A stretch of 64,000 bases of DNA from Brevibacillus brevis NBRC 100599 (GTDB lineage Bacteria > Bacillota > Bacilli > Brevibacillales > Brevibacillaceae). This document shows positions 1 through 10,187 of this stretch, in pieces. Where the stretch lies: assembly GCF_000010165.1 (NCBI RefSeq), contig NC_012491.1, forward strand, positions 1,854,001 through 1,918,000, written 5' to 3'. The notes beneath the pieces were generated by a model. The model saw nothing but the letters and a program-made list of their open reading frames with translations. It had not been told where the DNA came from and searched no databases. The position numbers and the translations under genes are program-made. The first letter of the stretch is position 1. Every line of letters begins with the position of its first letter.

Positions 1-3000
1 GGAGATACGCAACTGATCGCTGAGTTGGGTGACAAGACGATTGAGATTCCGATAGTGGTGACGAAGAGAGCTCCTTTGATACCAATAGGTGGGCTCGACA
101 CTCCCGAAAAAGGCGAGTTAATCAGTGGTACGTATACCATTAAAGGATGGTATCTCCATCCAGACGGGGTATCGAAAATCAGTATCCTGATTGATGGTAC
201 GAATGTGGGAGAGGCATCTTATGGCGACCCGAGACCAGATGTTGAAGCGAAATATCCAGCTTATCAGAATAGCAATGCTGGATTTCACTATCAACTGGAT
301 ACTCGAAATGTAATAGCAGGCACCCATAGCATTACGGTGGAAGTTCAAGATACGAATGGACAACAGATCGTTCTAGAAGGAACGACGTTTTACATTGGTG
401 ACATGGAGCCGTTGAGTGGTCTGCATGCTGATGTAACCAAGTTGGAGTTAACGAATGAAGGTTCGCATCAGTTGGTGGTATCTACTGTTTTAGAAGATAA
501 CACCCTGAAAGACGTGACAAGTCTTGCAGAGTACGCTTCATCAGATGAAAGTGTCGTAACAGTAGACGCTGCTGGACTTGTAAAAGCAATGGGGGCTGGA
601 ACGGCGATTGTGACCATTCGATATGAAGGTCAATCAATCACGATCGCCGTTACGATTAAAAAGGATGAACCATTGATACCGCGTTGGGAGTTAGAAGCGC
701 CAACCAGTAATTCCATGATGACAGGCGTCACACTCATCAAAGGCTGGTACCTAGATCCATCAGGTGTCTCCAAGATAGAGGTTCATGTCGATGGAACAGT
801 AGTAGGGGAAGCTTCTTATGGGCATACCCGTCCTGATATTGAATCCTCGTATCCACAATATCAGAATGCTAGAGCCGGATTTGAGTACCGTTTAGACACA
901 ACGCAGCTAATGGAAGGGCAGCATTCGATTAAGGTAACGGCTGTTACTAAAGACGGCGCTGAGCAAGTTCTGGCAGAGCGAGCTGTTTTCATTGGGCGTG
1001 CTGAACCGGCCACAAGTATTGTGGCAAATTTAAGCAAGGTAGATTTGATACAAGGGAATACACAGCAATTATCCATTTCTGCTGTTTTACTGAATCAACA
1101 AACGAAAGATGTGACCAGAGAGGCTCAATATACCGTTGAGAATCCTGCGATCATTAGCCTTTCAGATAAAGGAATCGTTACGGGAATTGAAATCGGTCAA
1201 ACCAATATCATCGTGAAATACCAGGAACAAACGCTTACGATACCTGTTTGGGTCAAAGCAGCAGGGGGTCTGGCTCGGGGAGGCATTGACAGTCCCGCAG
1301 ACCATGCATTAATCAGCGGTGTTTATCCTGTCACAGGCTGGTTTATTGACTCTACTGGTGTTGAAAAGATTGAAGTACTGGTCGATGGAGCCGTAAGTGG
1401 TGAAGCAACCTATGGCATTTCTCGTCCGGAAATAGAAATTATGGATGCTTCTAAACCGGATGGAAACGTAGGGTTCCACTATAATCTCGATACAGGAAAA
1501 TTGCGGGAAGGCACACATACTCTTTCTGTCAGAGGAACAGGCAAGGGTGGAAATCAGGTAATGCTGGGGAACAGAACGATTCAAGTCGTTACCTTGCTAC
1601 CAGCAATCGGATTAAAGGCAAACGTTACAGAGGTAACCGTTCCTCAAGGAAAAACGCATCAAATAACTGTCATGGCGGTACTAGAGGATCAGAGTAGTCA
1701 GGATGTAACCAAGCTGTCCCTATACAACATAGAGAATTCTTCCGTAGCAAAGGTGAGCACAGATGGCTTGGTCACGGCTCTAGCCCAAGGAAGTACCAGT
1801 CTCGCCGTAAAATATGGGGATCAAAGTATCAGCATTCCTATTACCGTTACGGAAGCGGAAGCACTTAAAACTTTGGGAGAGATAGAAACGCCTGTCAATG
1901 GCGCTACTGTCAATGGCACCTATACGATTTCAGGCTGGTTTTTACATCCTTCTGCTATCTCAGACTATCGGGTTGTCATTGACGGTATCGAGCATGGGAA
2001 AGCAAAATCGGGCATTGCTCGACCTGATATTGCCCTACTTCATCCGGAATATACAAATACGCAAGCAGGATACAGCTATACCGTTGATCTGAACGAACTA
2101 CAACCGGGTAATCATACCGTTTCTGTGATCGCAACGGATAGCGAAGGAAAGCAACATCCACTACCAGAAAAAAATTTCGTGATTGGAAAAGTTGCTCAAG
2201 CCATTAGTCTGCAAAATACAGAACCAAACATGAGCGTAGCAAAAGACGCTATGCAGAAACTGCAGATTACGGCCAGTTTTGAAGGGCAAAATCCAAAGGA
2301 CATTACAGGGGAAGCTGTTTATACAGTAGAGGATCCGAATGTCGTTTATGTCAGTCCACTGGGAGTCGTTACAGGTCTGAAGGTTGGAATGACAAAGATT
2401 CATGTAAATTACGGGAATCAGTCATTAGTAATTCCAGTTGTTGTCACAGAATCAGAATCAGGCTCGCTTGTTGCCAAAGGGCAAATGGACATCCCTAAAG
2501 AAGGCACAGTTATTGGTGGAACTACAACCATACAGGGATGGATTCTGGACCCAAGCGGTGTGGCCAAAATCGAGGTTTTGGTGGATGGACAATTACAAGG
2601 AACCGCTGTTTATGGCGGACCTCGTCCAGATATTTTCGCCATGTATCCACTCTACCAGAATGCAAATGCTGGTTTTCAATATCTACTGGATACGTCCTTG
2701 TTTGCGGAAGGGAATCACAAACTGACCATAAAAGTAACGGATAAAGCGGGCGCGGAGAGTCTCGTGCTGGAAAGTAACATCATAATTGGTCCCGTTACGG
2801 GAATCACAGCTAATTATTCCGAAGTTACTTTAGAAAAAGACAAGAGCGTAGCATTCACGGTCGTTGCATCTTATCGAGATAAGAGTACCAAGGATGTAAC
2901 GGGAGAAGCGACCTACACGATCGATAATCCATCTATCGCCAAAATAGATGCAACAGGATTACTAACAGGTCTCTCATCAGGAAGTGCAGTTCTTACCGTG

Positions 3001-6000
3001 TCTTATGCTGGCATCGTGAAGCAATACCCTATCACTGTAAAAGGCGACGTCTTGGTAACAGGGGGCGCCATTGACACCCCGCAAGATAACGAACTCATCA
3101 GTAGGAATTACAACATAACGGGATGGTTCGTTTCTTCTGGTGAAGTGGAGAAAATCGAGGTTTTGATGGATGGAGATAAGCTGGGCGAGGCGAAATATGG
3201 GCTTGAACGACCAGATATGAAGCGCAAATACCCAGACGCATCACCTCTAAAACCAGGTTTCTCCTATCTGTTGGAAGTTGAACAGATGCAAGTAGGGGAA
3301 CACCAATTACAGGTGCTGATCACAGAAAAAGACGGGAAGCAAACCAGTATGGAGAAGACGATCACGATTGTTGAACCCATACATGACACGTATGCTTTTT
3401 GGCTGCAATTTTCTAATCAACAAGGACAGAACAATTGGTCCTATCAGGAGGTAAGCGGAGATCGCTTCACGGACTTGGAGTGGGACAAAGCTGCCGAGGA
3501 ATGGAAGAGTAATCAAAACGAGACGGCAATCGGAAATACGTGGATAAAAATCGGGAGCTCAGATCCAGTCCTGAAATGGAAGGCACCGCGTTCTGGACGA
3601 ATTCATGTTAGCGGTTGGATTTCCAAAATTCAAGTGGAAGAGGGAGACGGAGTCAACGTCCGATTACTGAAAAACGATGTCCAAATTTGGCCTTCCTCTG
3701 GCTGGCAATCGATTGACTTTAACGATGAGATTGGTGTGGAACTTCAGGAGGAGCTTTCGATTGAAGAAGGAGACGCACTGATTTTTCAAGTCAACCAGAA
3801 AGAAAACAACGTTGGGGATCTTCTCAAATGGACACCTGAAATCACCTACATAACGACCGAGGTGAACGATAATTCTGCTCCCCAAGTTTATTTGATCTCA
3901 CCAGTGGTAGGGAAGGCTGTCACTACTGTTAATTCAGAGGATGTCATCACCATATCAGGTATTGCGATGGATCCGAACATCGGAGACCAAGTTCATATTT
4001 GGTATCAGCTAGATGAAGAAGATCCTCATGAACTGACTCGTTTTACGGCGTCCGAGAGCGCAAATGAATTTTCGTACAACTTGCCCATCCGAAATTTGAA
4101 ACCAGATCATCTCTACTCACTTCGTGTCTGGGCAGTCGATCAGAAATCCAGTAAATCTCTCGTCGAAAAAGTCGATATTAGCGTGGATATGAGAGCGCAA
4201 GCTGAAAAGGACCCGATAACCATTTCTGCGAATTGGAAATATCCGAAAGATCGAGCAGAAATACCAAAAGGGCAGTCGATTACGTTGGATTGGGACTACT
4301 ACAACGGTAAAGGGTATCCAAGTTATATAGCCTCGCAAGAATTAATCATTTATATCAGCGAGGGCGGGCATGTCACTTCTGTAAAACGGGAGAAATTAAC
4401 AGGTACAGCCCGTTCTTATGTATTTGATACAAGCTATATACAAAAAAACGCACTCATTGATGTGCGCCTAAAGGCGGTAATGAAGAGCGATGCCCCGAAA
4501 CTCCTTGAAGGCAGTACCGCTAAATTGGAGTTCTATCTATTAGCTACGAATCAAGCACCTGTCGTCGTAAATACAGAGTTTTCCATCATGGATAGTGGAC
4601 GAACAGGGTTAATTAATTATTCGCTTAGAGATAATGATGTTTCAGACAAAATCGTATCAACAAAATTAAGAGTGGGACTGACACCAGGCGGAAACGAGCT
4701 TGGTGAGAAAGAAGAGACGATTTCCGAATCGAGTCAAAATGGGAATGCGTCCGGCAGATATTTTTTCCCCATCACAAAAGAAATGTTATATCAAACCGTT
4801 TACTGGACGGTTCAAGCTCAGGATAATCGTGGTGCATGGACTACACCAACGAATTACTCATCCCCATTGGTAGAAGCACTCCCGAAGATCGTTATTTATA
4901 CCCCTGGGGCAAAGAGGGTCATGGACATTGATGAGACCTTTACTCTGGAAGGGGTCTATACCCATCTTCAAGCAGGCGATGTCATATCTGGAAGGATGAA
5001 TCGTCTTAAAAATCCGAAGGAATTTACTACTACTGGTAGCTCAGGTCAGTGGAGCCTTAGCTGGAGGGGAAGGGATCTTGGAGAAGGCACCTATCCGAAC
5101 ATCGAAGTATCCAATCGCGGCGGTTTTGTAGCGGTTTATCCCGGAAGCTTGACTATCGAGAAGAAACCGGATGCCCCAAATATTATTAAAGTAGAGGCAG
5201 AAACGAATTCCCTTAAAGTATTTTGGAGTCCTGTCGCAGGCGCAACAGACTACGGCATTCAAGTAGATGGCGGCGGGATCAAACGGGTAGGCAACGTATC
5301 CACTTATACCATCACGGGCCTACAACCGGATCGCGCTTATACAATCATACTTTGGGCGTACAATTCATCAGGTACTAGCAGCTATAGCAGCAGCCCCTAC
5401 ACTGTCCAAACGAAACCAGCAGAAGGCAATTTTAATCTGTTGGTAGAGTATAACCCGATACGAATGGATTTTCCTGTTAATCGGCCAAAATACTTTAAAA
5501 TCACGGCGAAAACGAGCGGAGTTTATCAGTTCACGTTAAATAACGACTCGGGATTAGCGGCAGATGCGAATATATCCGTTTATAAAGGGGCGGGCTTGCT
5601 GGACCATGAGGAGATCTCTTCAGGAAGTAATGGTAGAGTGAATCCAGTTTTTGCTGCCGGAAAAACATATTATGTGAAGATTGTAGGAAAAAGTACGTTT
5701 TACGCTACGCTTCTGGCAAAGCCAGGAGGCGATGCCTTTGTTTTTAATCAGCCAAACGATATCACGATTCCAGGTGGACAAACGGTAGAAATCGCCATGA
5801 ATGCTATCATTCCTGGAAAGTATCGCATGGTTACGCAATTGAAAAATCCAAGTCAGAAGTATCCTGCTGTAACGGTCTATTCCAATGGGGTTCAAGTGTC
5901 ACCGAGGGAGAAGCCAAGTGCAGCTGAAGTCATTTATGATTTGGCAGCAGGTGCCTATACGATTAAGCTGACCAATACAGAAAGTAATCCAGTCAATGTA

Positions 6001-9000
6001 TTATTTACAGTTTTTGCTCCAGCGGCTGGGGGAACGGTTTACGAGTATGTATACGATCAAAACAATCGAATCAAGGCGATCAAAGAAAACGGAGTCGAAA
6101 GCGTCATTTTTTATCATGACGAGAACGGAAATATCACAAAAAGTGTAAAGCAAAACGCATCTACACCACAGAAAGCCAAAGCCTTAAGTCTTGATCTGGA
6201 GAAGGTGGATGTATCACTCGGTAACTCCAAATCGATCAAGGTCATGGCAACGTTGGACAACGGGAGTCAGGTAGATGTAAGCGCGCAGGCTGTATATGTC
6301 GTGGAGGATCCTTCGGTTGCCTATATCAACAAGGGGATTGTGTATGCGGTGAACGGCGGGACGACGAAGGCCAGGTTGTATTTCGGAGGGCAGTCGAAGA
6401 CTTTTACCATTACCGTTGATGCACCATCCGTTCATTTGACATCGATCAGTCTTACACCAGGACAATCAACGATAACAGAAGGCCAAATCCAACGCTTGTA
6501 CGCATCCGCTTATTACTCAGACGGTAACAGCAAAGATATCAGCAGCGTTGCCAGCTTTGACACCTCGAATCCATCTGTTGCGCAAGTAAGCAGCCAAGGT
6601 GTCGTAACGGGTATCAAAGCAGGAACAGCGACGATTACCGTTTCTTATGATGGTAAAAACGCATCCAGCCAGATAACTGTTCAAGGGGCTACCATTCAGG
6701 AAATAAAAGGAACCCCAGTGCAAGTGTCGTTGGTTGCAGGTGGTACTCAACAGCTTAGTGTAACGGCCACTTACTCAAACGGGGCCGAAGAAAATATTTC
6801 AAAGCAAGCCGTGTATTCAAGTAGTAATGCCAATGTTGCATCAGTGGATAGTGGTGGACTGATAACAGCACTTTCGCCAGGAGCTACGCAAGTCACGGTA
6901 AGCTACGGTGGGCAAAGTACGATCATTCCTGTTACGGTTTCAGGAAATGCCATCTCTCTCGTGTCTTTGGCTGTTACGCCAGCGACAGTAAGCATTGGCA
7001 AAGGAGCCAACCAGCAGTTGGAAGTGAAGGCGACCTACAGTGATAACAGCCAAACGATTGTAACGAATCAGGCGACTTATCAGAGTTCGCAACCTGCTAT
7101 TGCCAGTGTTGGAGCAAGTGGCTTCGTTACAGGGATGGCAGCCGGATCAGCTACTGTAACAGTATCTTTTGGTGGGAAAACCGTTACAGTTCCTGTTCAG
7201 GTTACAGAGACGCAAGAGCCTGTGCAGAGCTTGTCTGTTACACCAGTTAGTCTGAACATGTTGGTTGGGAAGACTCAGCAGCTACAAGTAACAGCGACCT
7301 ATAAGGATGGCAAGAACATGGATGTTTCGGGGCAAGCAGTCTACTTGCCAGGAGATGCCACAGTGGTGACCGTTGATTCGAACGGAGTGGTTACGGCTGT
7401 TAGGGCAGGTAGTACGAACATCACTGTTTCCTTTGGGGGAGCGAGTGTGGTTATGCCTGTTGTTGTTACTGCTGAGAACGTAATTCAAAGCATCAAAGTT
7501 CTACCAGAAAAGATAACAATGCTAGAGAACGGTACAAATCAGTTGCTTGTAAAAGTAGTTTTTATGGATGGTACAGAAGTTGATATAACGAATAAAGCTT
7601 CGTATACATTGGAAGATCAAGCCATTGCTTCTGTTACTACCGATGGACTGTTAACAGGTTTAAAAGTGGGAAGTACCTCGATCACCATTGCTCATTCAGG
7701 AAAAACCATAAGTGTAATGGTTCGTGTAGTGAATGTGGAAAGCAAGATAGAGCACTTGTCAGCCGGAGGTGCTCACTCGCTGATGGTCAAAGAGGATGGA
7801 ACCATATGGGCTTGGGGGAAAAACAATGATGGACAGTTGGGGGATAGAACAACCCAAGATCAACCTACCCCAGTTGAAAGCAAAGCGACTCTCTCGGTAC
7901 AGCAACTTGAAGCCACACCGGATGTAGTGCTGCTATCAATGCTAGATAGCCAGAAACTTGTGATCAGGGCAACCTACGCGAATAACATTACACAGGAAGT
8001 AACAAGTCAAGCCACGTACGTGAGTAACGATCCAGCTGTGGTGACGATTGATAAATCAGGTGTAATTACAGCAGTAGCCGCAGGGAAAACAACGATTATG
8101 GTCACTTACTATGGAAGTACGATTACGGTTCCTGTCCAGGTAATTGAGAAAGAACCCAAATCGAAAAGATTGTCAGCAGGCGTTTCTCACACACTGATGG
8201 TGAAAGAAGATGGAACCGTATGGGCCTGGGGGAAAAACGCGAATGGGCAGTTGGGAGACGGTTCGATCGAAAATCAGATGTTGCCAATAGAAAGTAAAAC
8301 GATTCTCTCGGTACAGCAACTGGAAACCACACCTAGTGAAGTGCTGCTATCGATGCTTGACAGCCAGCAATTGGAGATTAGAGCAACCTATGCGAATAAC
8401 ATTACGCAGGAAGTAACAAGTCAAGCTACTTACTCCAGTAATGATCCTGCTATTGTGATGGTTGATAAAGCAGGTTTAATTACAGCAGTGGGAGCAGGAA
8501 AAACAACGATTACGATTACCTATTACGACAAAACGATTGCGGTTTCTGTGCGGGTTATTGAGAAACAAATAAAAGCGAAGCGCTTGTCAGCGGGAGGCGC
8601 TCATACACTGGTTGTGAAAGAGGAAGGAACTGTATTGGCCTGGGGGAAAAACGAAAATGGGCAGTTGGGGGATGGAACGACCCAGAGTAAGATTTCGCCG
8701 GTAGAGAGTAAGGTGGCTCTCTCGGTAAAACAACTGGAAGCCACGCCGAGTACATTGCTGCTGTCAATGCTAGATAGCCAGCAACTTGAGATCAGAGCAA
8801 CTTATGCAAATAACGATACGCAGACAGTCACAAGCCAAGTCATTTACGCTAGTAGTGATCCGGCAATAGCGACGATTAATGAGTCAGGTTTGCTTACAGC
8901 AGTAGGAGTAGGGAAAACAGAAATCACAGCCACTTATTATGATAAAACGATCACGGTTCCTGTGCAGGTATATGAGAAAGGTAACAAATCGAACAGTTTG

Positions 9001-9132
9001 TCAGCGGGAGGCGCTCACTCGCTGATGGTTGAAGCGGATGGAACTGTGTGGGTATGGGGGAAAAATGAAAATGGGCAGTTAGGGGATGGAACGACTCAAG
9101 ATAGCAATGTTCCTGTAAGAAACCAAAAATAG
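1..9132 (+). CDS. Giant secreted multi-domain repeat protein, 5'-truncated by window
   Basis: The frame is open from base 1, and the first residues already resemble the end of a BIG2 domain, so the true start lies upstream; about 3040 residues are visible. Reading along: five units of about 200 aa, each an Ig-like module (GWYLHPDGVSKI, then GEASYG.RPD and a YP.YQN.NAGF motif) plus a BIG2 domain, and a sixth Ig-like module (nt 91-3375). Next come beta-rich regions, a fibronectin III domain (about nt 5166-5420), a PPC-like domain (about 5430-6040), one YD/RHS-like stretch (about 6040-6150), six BIG2 domains (about 6178-7735), and RCC1 units alternating with BIG2 to the end. No LPXTG or SLH is seen at the C-terminus. 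Likely an extracellular adhesin or scaffold; substrate unknown. It lies 15 nt upstream of an RCC1 gene and just before an RHS toxin. Confidence 0.85.
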   Translation, partial: GDTQLIAELGDKTIEIPIVVTKRAPLIPIGGLDTPEKGELISGTYTIKGWYLHPDGVSKISILIDGTNVGEASYGDPRPDVEAKYPAYQNSNAGFHYQLDTRNVIAGTHSITVEVQDTNGQQIVLEGTTFYIGDMEPLSGLHADVTKLELTNEGSHQLVVSTVLEDNTLKDVTSLAEYASSDESVVTVDAAGLVKAMGAGTAIVTIRYEGQSITIAVTIKKDEPLIPRWELEAPTSNSMMTGVTLIKGWYLDPSGVSKIEVHVDGTVVGEASYGHTRPDIESSYPQYQNARAGFEYRLDTTQLMEGQHSIKVTAVTKDGAEQVLAERAVFIGRAEPATSIVANLSKVDLIQGNTQQLSISAVLLNQQTKDVTREAQYTVENPAIISLSDKGIVTGIEIGQTNIIVKYQEQTLTIPVWVKAAGGLARGGIDSPADHALISGVYPVTGWFIDSTGVEKIEVLVDGAVSGEATYGISRPEIEIMDASKPDGNVGFHYNLDTGKLREGTHTLSVRGTGKGGNQVMLGNRTIQVVTLLPAIGLKANVTEVTVPQGKTHQITVMAVLEDQSSQDVTKLSLYNIENSSVAKVSTDGLVTALAQGSTSLAVKYGDQSISIPITVTEAEALKTLGEIETPVNGATVNGTYTISGWFLHPSAISDYRVVIDGIEHGKAKSGIARPDIALLHPEYTNTQAGYSYTVDLNELQPGNHTVSVIATDSEGKQHPLPEKNFVIGKVAQAISLQNTEPNMSVAKDAMQKLQITASFEGQNPKDITGEAVYTVEDPNVVYVSPLGVVTGLKVGMTKIHVNYGNQSLVIPVVVTESESGSLVAKGQMDIPKEGTVIGGTTTIQGWILDPSGVAKIEVLVDGQLQGTAVYGGPRPDIFAMYPLYQNANAGFQYLLDTSLFAEGNHKLTIKVTDKAGAESLVLESNIIIGPVTGITANYSEVTLEKDKSVAFTVVASYRDKSTKDVTGEATYTIDNPSIAKIDATGLLTGLSSGSAVLTVSYAGIVKQYPITVKGDVLVTGGAIDTPQDNELISRNYNITGWFVSSGEVEKIEVLMDGDKLGEAKYGLERPDMKRKYPDASPLKPGFSYLLEVEQMQVGEHQLQVLITEKDGKQTSMEKTITIVEPIHDTYAFWLQFSNQQGQNNWSYQEVSGDRFTDLEWDKAAEEWKSNQNETAIGNTWIKIGSSDPVLKWKAPRSGRIHVSGWISKIQVEEGDGVNVRLLKNDVQIWPSSGWQSIDFNDEIGVELQEELSIEEGDALIFQVNQKENNVGDLLKWTPEITYITTEVNDNSAPQVYLISPVVGKAVTTVNSEDVITISGIAMDPNIGDQVHIWYQLDEEDPHELTRFTASESANEFSYNLPIRNLKPDHLYSLRVWAVDQKSSKSLVEKVDISVDMRAQAEKDPITISANWKYPKDRAEIPKGQSITLDWDYYNGKGYPSYIASQELIIYISEGGHVTSVKREKLTGTARSYVFDTSYIQKNALIDVRLKAVMKSDAPKLLEGSTAKLEFYLLATNQAPVVVNTEFSIMDSGRTGLINYSLRDNDVSDKIVSTKLRVGLTPGGNELGEKEETISESSQNGNASGRYFFPITKEMLYQTVYWTVQAQDNRGAWTTPTNYSSPLVEALPKIVIYTPGAKRVMDIDETFTLEGVYTHLQAGDVISGRMNRLKNPKEFTTTGSSGQWSLSWRGRDLGEGTYPNIEVSNRGGFVAVYPGSLTIEKKPDAPNIIKVEAETNSLKVFWSPVAGATDYGIQVDGGGIKRVGNVSTYTITGLQPDRAYTIILWAYNSSGTSSYSSSPYTVQTKPAEGNFNLLVEYNPIRMDFPVNRPKYFKITAKTSGVYQFTLNNDSGLAADANISVYKGAGLLDHEEISSGSNGRVNPVFAAGKTYYVKIVGKSTFYATLLAKPGGDAFVFNQPNDITIPGGQTVEIAMNAIIPGKYRMVTQLKNPSQKYPAVTVYSNGVQVSPREKPSAAEVIYDLAAGAYTIKLTNTESNPVNVLFTVFAPAAGGTVYEYVYDQNNRIKAIKENGVESVIFYHDENGNITKSVKQNASTPQKAKALSLDLEKVDVSLGNSKSIKVMATLDNGSQVDVSAQAVYVVEDPSVAYINKGIVYAVNGGTTKARLYFGGQSKTFTITVDAPSVHLTSISLTPGQSTITEGQIQRLYASAYYSDGNSKDISSVASFDTSNPSVAQVSSQGVVTGIKAGTATITVSYDGKNASSQITVQGATIQEIKGTPVQVSLVAGGTQQLSVTATYSNGAEENISKQAVYSSSNANVASVDSGGLITALSPGATQVTVSYGGQSTIIPVTVSGNAISLVSLAVTPATVSIGKGANQQLEVKATYSDNSQTIVTNQATYQSSQPAIASVGASGFVTGMAAGSATVTVSFGGKTVTVPVQVTETQEPVQSLSVTPVSLNMLVGKTQQLQVTATYKDGKNMDVSGQAVYLPGDATVVTVDSNGVVTAVRAGSTNITVSFGGASVVMPVVVTAENVIQSIKVLPEKITMLENGTNQLLVKVVFMDGTEVDITNKASYTLEDQAIASVTTDGLLTGLKVGSTSITIAHSGKTISVMVRVVNVESKIEHLSAGGAHSLMVKEDGTIWAWGKNNDGQLGDRTTQDQPTPVESKATLSVQQLEATPDVVLLSMLDSQKLVIRATYANNITQEVTSQATYVSNDPAVVTIDKSGVITAVAAGKTTIMVTYYGSTITVPVQVIEKEPKSKRLSAGVSHTLMVKEDGTVWAWGKNANGQLGDGSIENQMLPIESKTILSVQQLETTPSEVLLSMLDSQQLEIRATYANNITQEVTSQATYSSNDPAIVMVDKAGLITAVGAGKTTITITYYDKTIAVSVRVIEKQIKAKRLSAGGAHTLVVKEEGTVLAWGKNENGQLGDGTTQSKISPVESKVALSVKQLEATPSTLLLSMLDSQQLEIRATYANNDTQTVTSQVIYASSDPAIATINESGLLTAVGVGKTEITATYYDKTITVPVQVYEKGNKSNSLSAGGAHSLMVEADGTVWVWGKNENGQLGDGTTQDSNVPVRNQK
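91..3375 (+). repeat. About 600-bp tandem coding repeats (Ig-like + BIG2)
   Basis: Five complete units and one half unit start near 91, 670, 1264, 1861, 2461 and 3052. Each encodes an Ig-like module ending in an LDT-type strand and then a BIG2 domain ending in a pattern like V.YG.QS..IPV.V. The units have clearly diverged at DNA level, so they are old duplications rather than a recent expansion. Confidence 0.85.
7740..9132 (+). repeat. 414-bp tandem repeats encoding RCC1 unit + BIG2
   Basis: The motif LSAGGAHSLMVK.DGT.WAWGKN.NGQLGD recurs at about 7754, 8168, 8582 and 8996, a period of about 414 bp (138 codons), with a near-identical BIG2 domain between copies. DNA identity is high, including long shared runs around the SMLDSQ segment, which points to recent duplication or ongoing conversion. 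The last copy is only the RCC1 half. Confidence 0.9.
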
Positions 9133-9147
9133 ATGGAGTGTATGTAT

Positions 9148-10119
9148 ATGAACAAAATTGCAAATAGAATTAGGAATATTTTCCTGGCGATGTTTTCAAT
9201 TCTGATCTTGTCACAAGAGACAACTTTTGCAGCAGGAAATGTAATAAGCAGTGCAGCGGGTGGTAGTCATTCCTTGATCCTAAGGAGTGACGGTACAGTT
9301 TGGGCATGGGGAAACAATGGGAACGGTCAATTGGGAGATGGTACGTTTGAACAAAGAAATGAACCTGTATTGGTAAAAGGACTTACGGGTGTTACAAAAA
9401 TTGCAGCTGGATCTTCGCATAGTTTAGCATTAAAAAGTGATGGTACAGTTTGGGGGTGGGGATGGAATGGCAAAGGTCAATTAGGCAACAACACAACTAC
9501 ATCCTCAAATATTTCTAAACCTGTACAAGCAGTTGGACTAACAGATGTGATTGATATTGCTGCTGGGGATGCTCATGGGCTAGCCCTGAAGAAAGATGGA
9601 ACGGTTTGGATTTGGGGAAGTAATAGTACCAATTTGCCAACGAGAGTAGAAAGTTTAACAGATGTAAGGGCGATTGCTGCGGCAGGTGCACACAATCTTA
9701 CAGTAAAAAAAGACGGTACGGTATGGTCCTGGGGGTGGAATGGGTATGGTCAGTTAGGCATTAACAATACAGGCTCGAAGGACGTCCCAACGAAAGTTAG
9801 TAATTTGTCGAATATTGTCTCAGTAGCGGCAGGATTTCATCATAGTCTGGCGCTAGACGTAGAGGGGAAAGTATACGCTTGGGGAGGCAATACTTATGGA
9901 CAAGTAGGAGACGGAACTACCACGCAGCGAAATGCACCAGTCGAAGTGCCTAGTTTAGTTGATATTGTTGAAATAGCAAGTGGGTCTTATTCGTATCATA
10001 CTCTGGCACTGAAAAAAGATGGAACCGTTTATGCATGGGGCCTGGGTACCTCTGGGCAACTAGGAAATGGTACAACCACGAATAGTAATATACCTATTCA
10101 AGTCAATATTGTTCCATAA
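9148..10119 (+). CDS. Secreted RCC1-repeat (beta-propeller) protein
   Basis: A 323-aa protein. I chose ATG 9148 because TGGAG at 9134-9138 lies 9 nt upstream and the product then begins with a basic stretch and hydrophobic segment typical of a signal peptide, ending near TFAAG; ATGs at 9133 and 9142 are in the same frame. Six RCC1-type blades follow, each with an AAG..HSLALK.DGTV.AWG.N..GQLG pattern. RCC1 propellers usually have seven blades, so this one is short by one or closes with an irregular blade. It follows the giant repeat gene by 15 nt, suggesting one transcript. RCC1 units in both proteins suggest a shared surface function; the ligand is unknown. Confidence 0.85.
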   Translation: MNKIANRIRNIFLAMFSILILSQETTFAAGNVISSAAGGSHSLILRSDGTVWAWGNNGNGQLGDGTFEQRNEPVLVKGLTGVTKIAAGSSHSLALKSDGTVWGWGWNGKGQLGNNTTTSSNISKPVQAVGLTDVIDIAAGDAHGLALKKDGTVWIWGSNSTNLPTRVESLTDVRAIAAAGAHNLTVKKDGTVWSWGWNGYGQLGINNTGSKDVPTKVSNLSNIVSVAAGFHHSLALDVEGKVYAWGGNTYGQVGDGTTTQRNAPVEVPSLVDIVEIASGSYSYHTLALKKDGTVYAWGLGTSGQLGNGTTTNSNIPIQVNIVP

Positions 10120-10141
10120 ATATCTTATTTATTTCCATTAA

Positions 10142-10163
10142 GCCCCCCTTCTACAAGGGGGGC
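10142..10163 (+). other. Perfect GC-rich hairpin between RCC1 and RHS genes
   Basis: A 9-bp perfect inverted repeat (GCCCCCCTT, loop CTAC, AAGGGGGGC). No T-run follows on either strand, so intrinsic termination is uncertain. It could be an RNA stabiliser or processing site between the two genes. Confidence 0.55.
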
Positions 10164-10187
10164 AGAATAATCCCTTATGGAGGCATT

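Noticed and set aside
91-9132. Regularly spaced repeats considered as CRISPR or VNTR
   Set aside because: Periods of 414 and ~600 bp are in frame and encode protein domains; no short repeat-spacer pattern exists.
9121-9150. Possible nonsense mutation splitting one RCC1 gene, since both genes share a frame
   Set aside because: The second gene has its own ribosome site and a clear signal peptide, so these are two separate exported proteins.
10142-10163. Hairpin as an intrinsic terminator
   Set aside because: Stem is perfect, but no T-run follows on either strand, so it is listed only as a hairpin.
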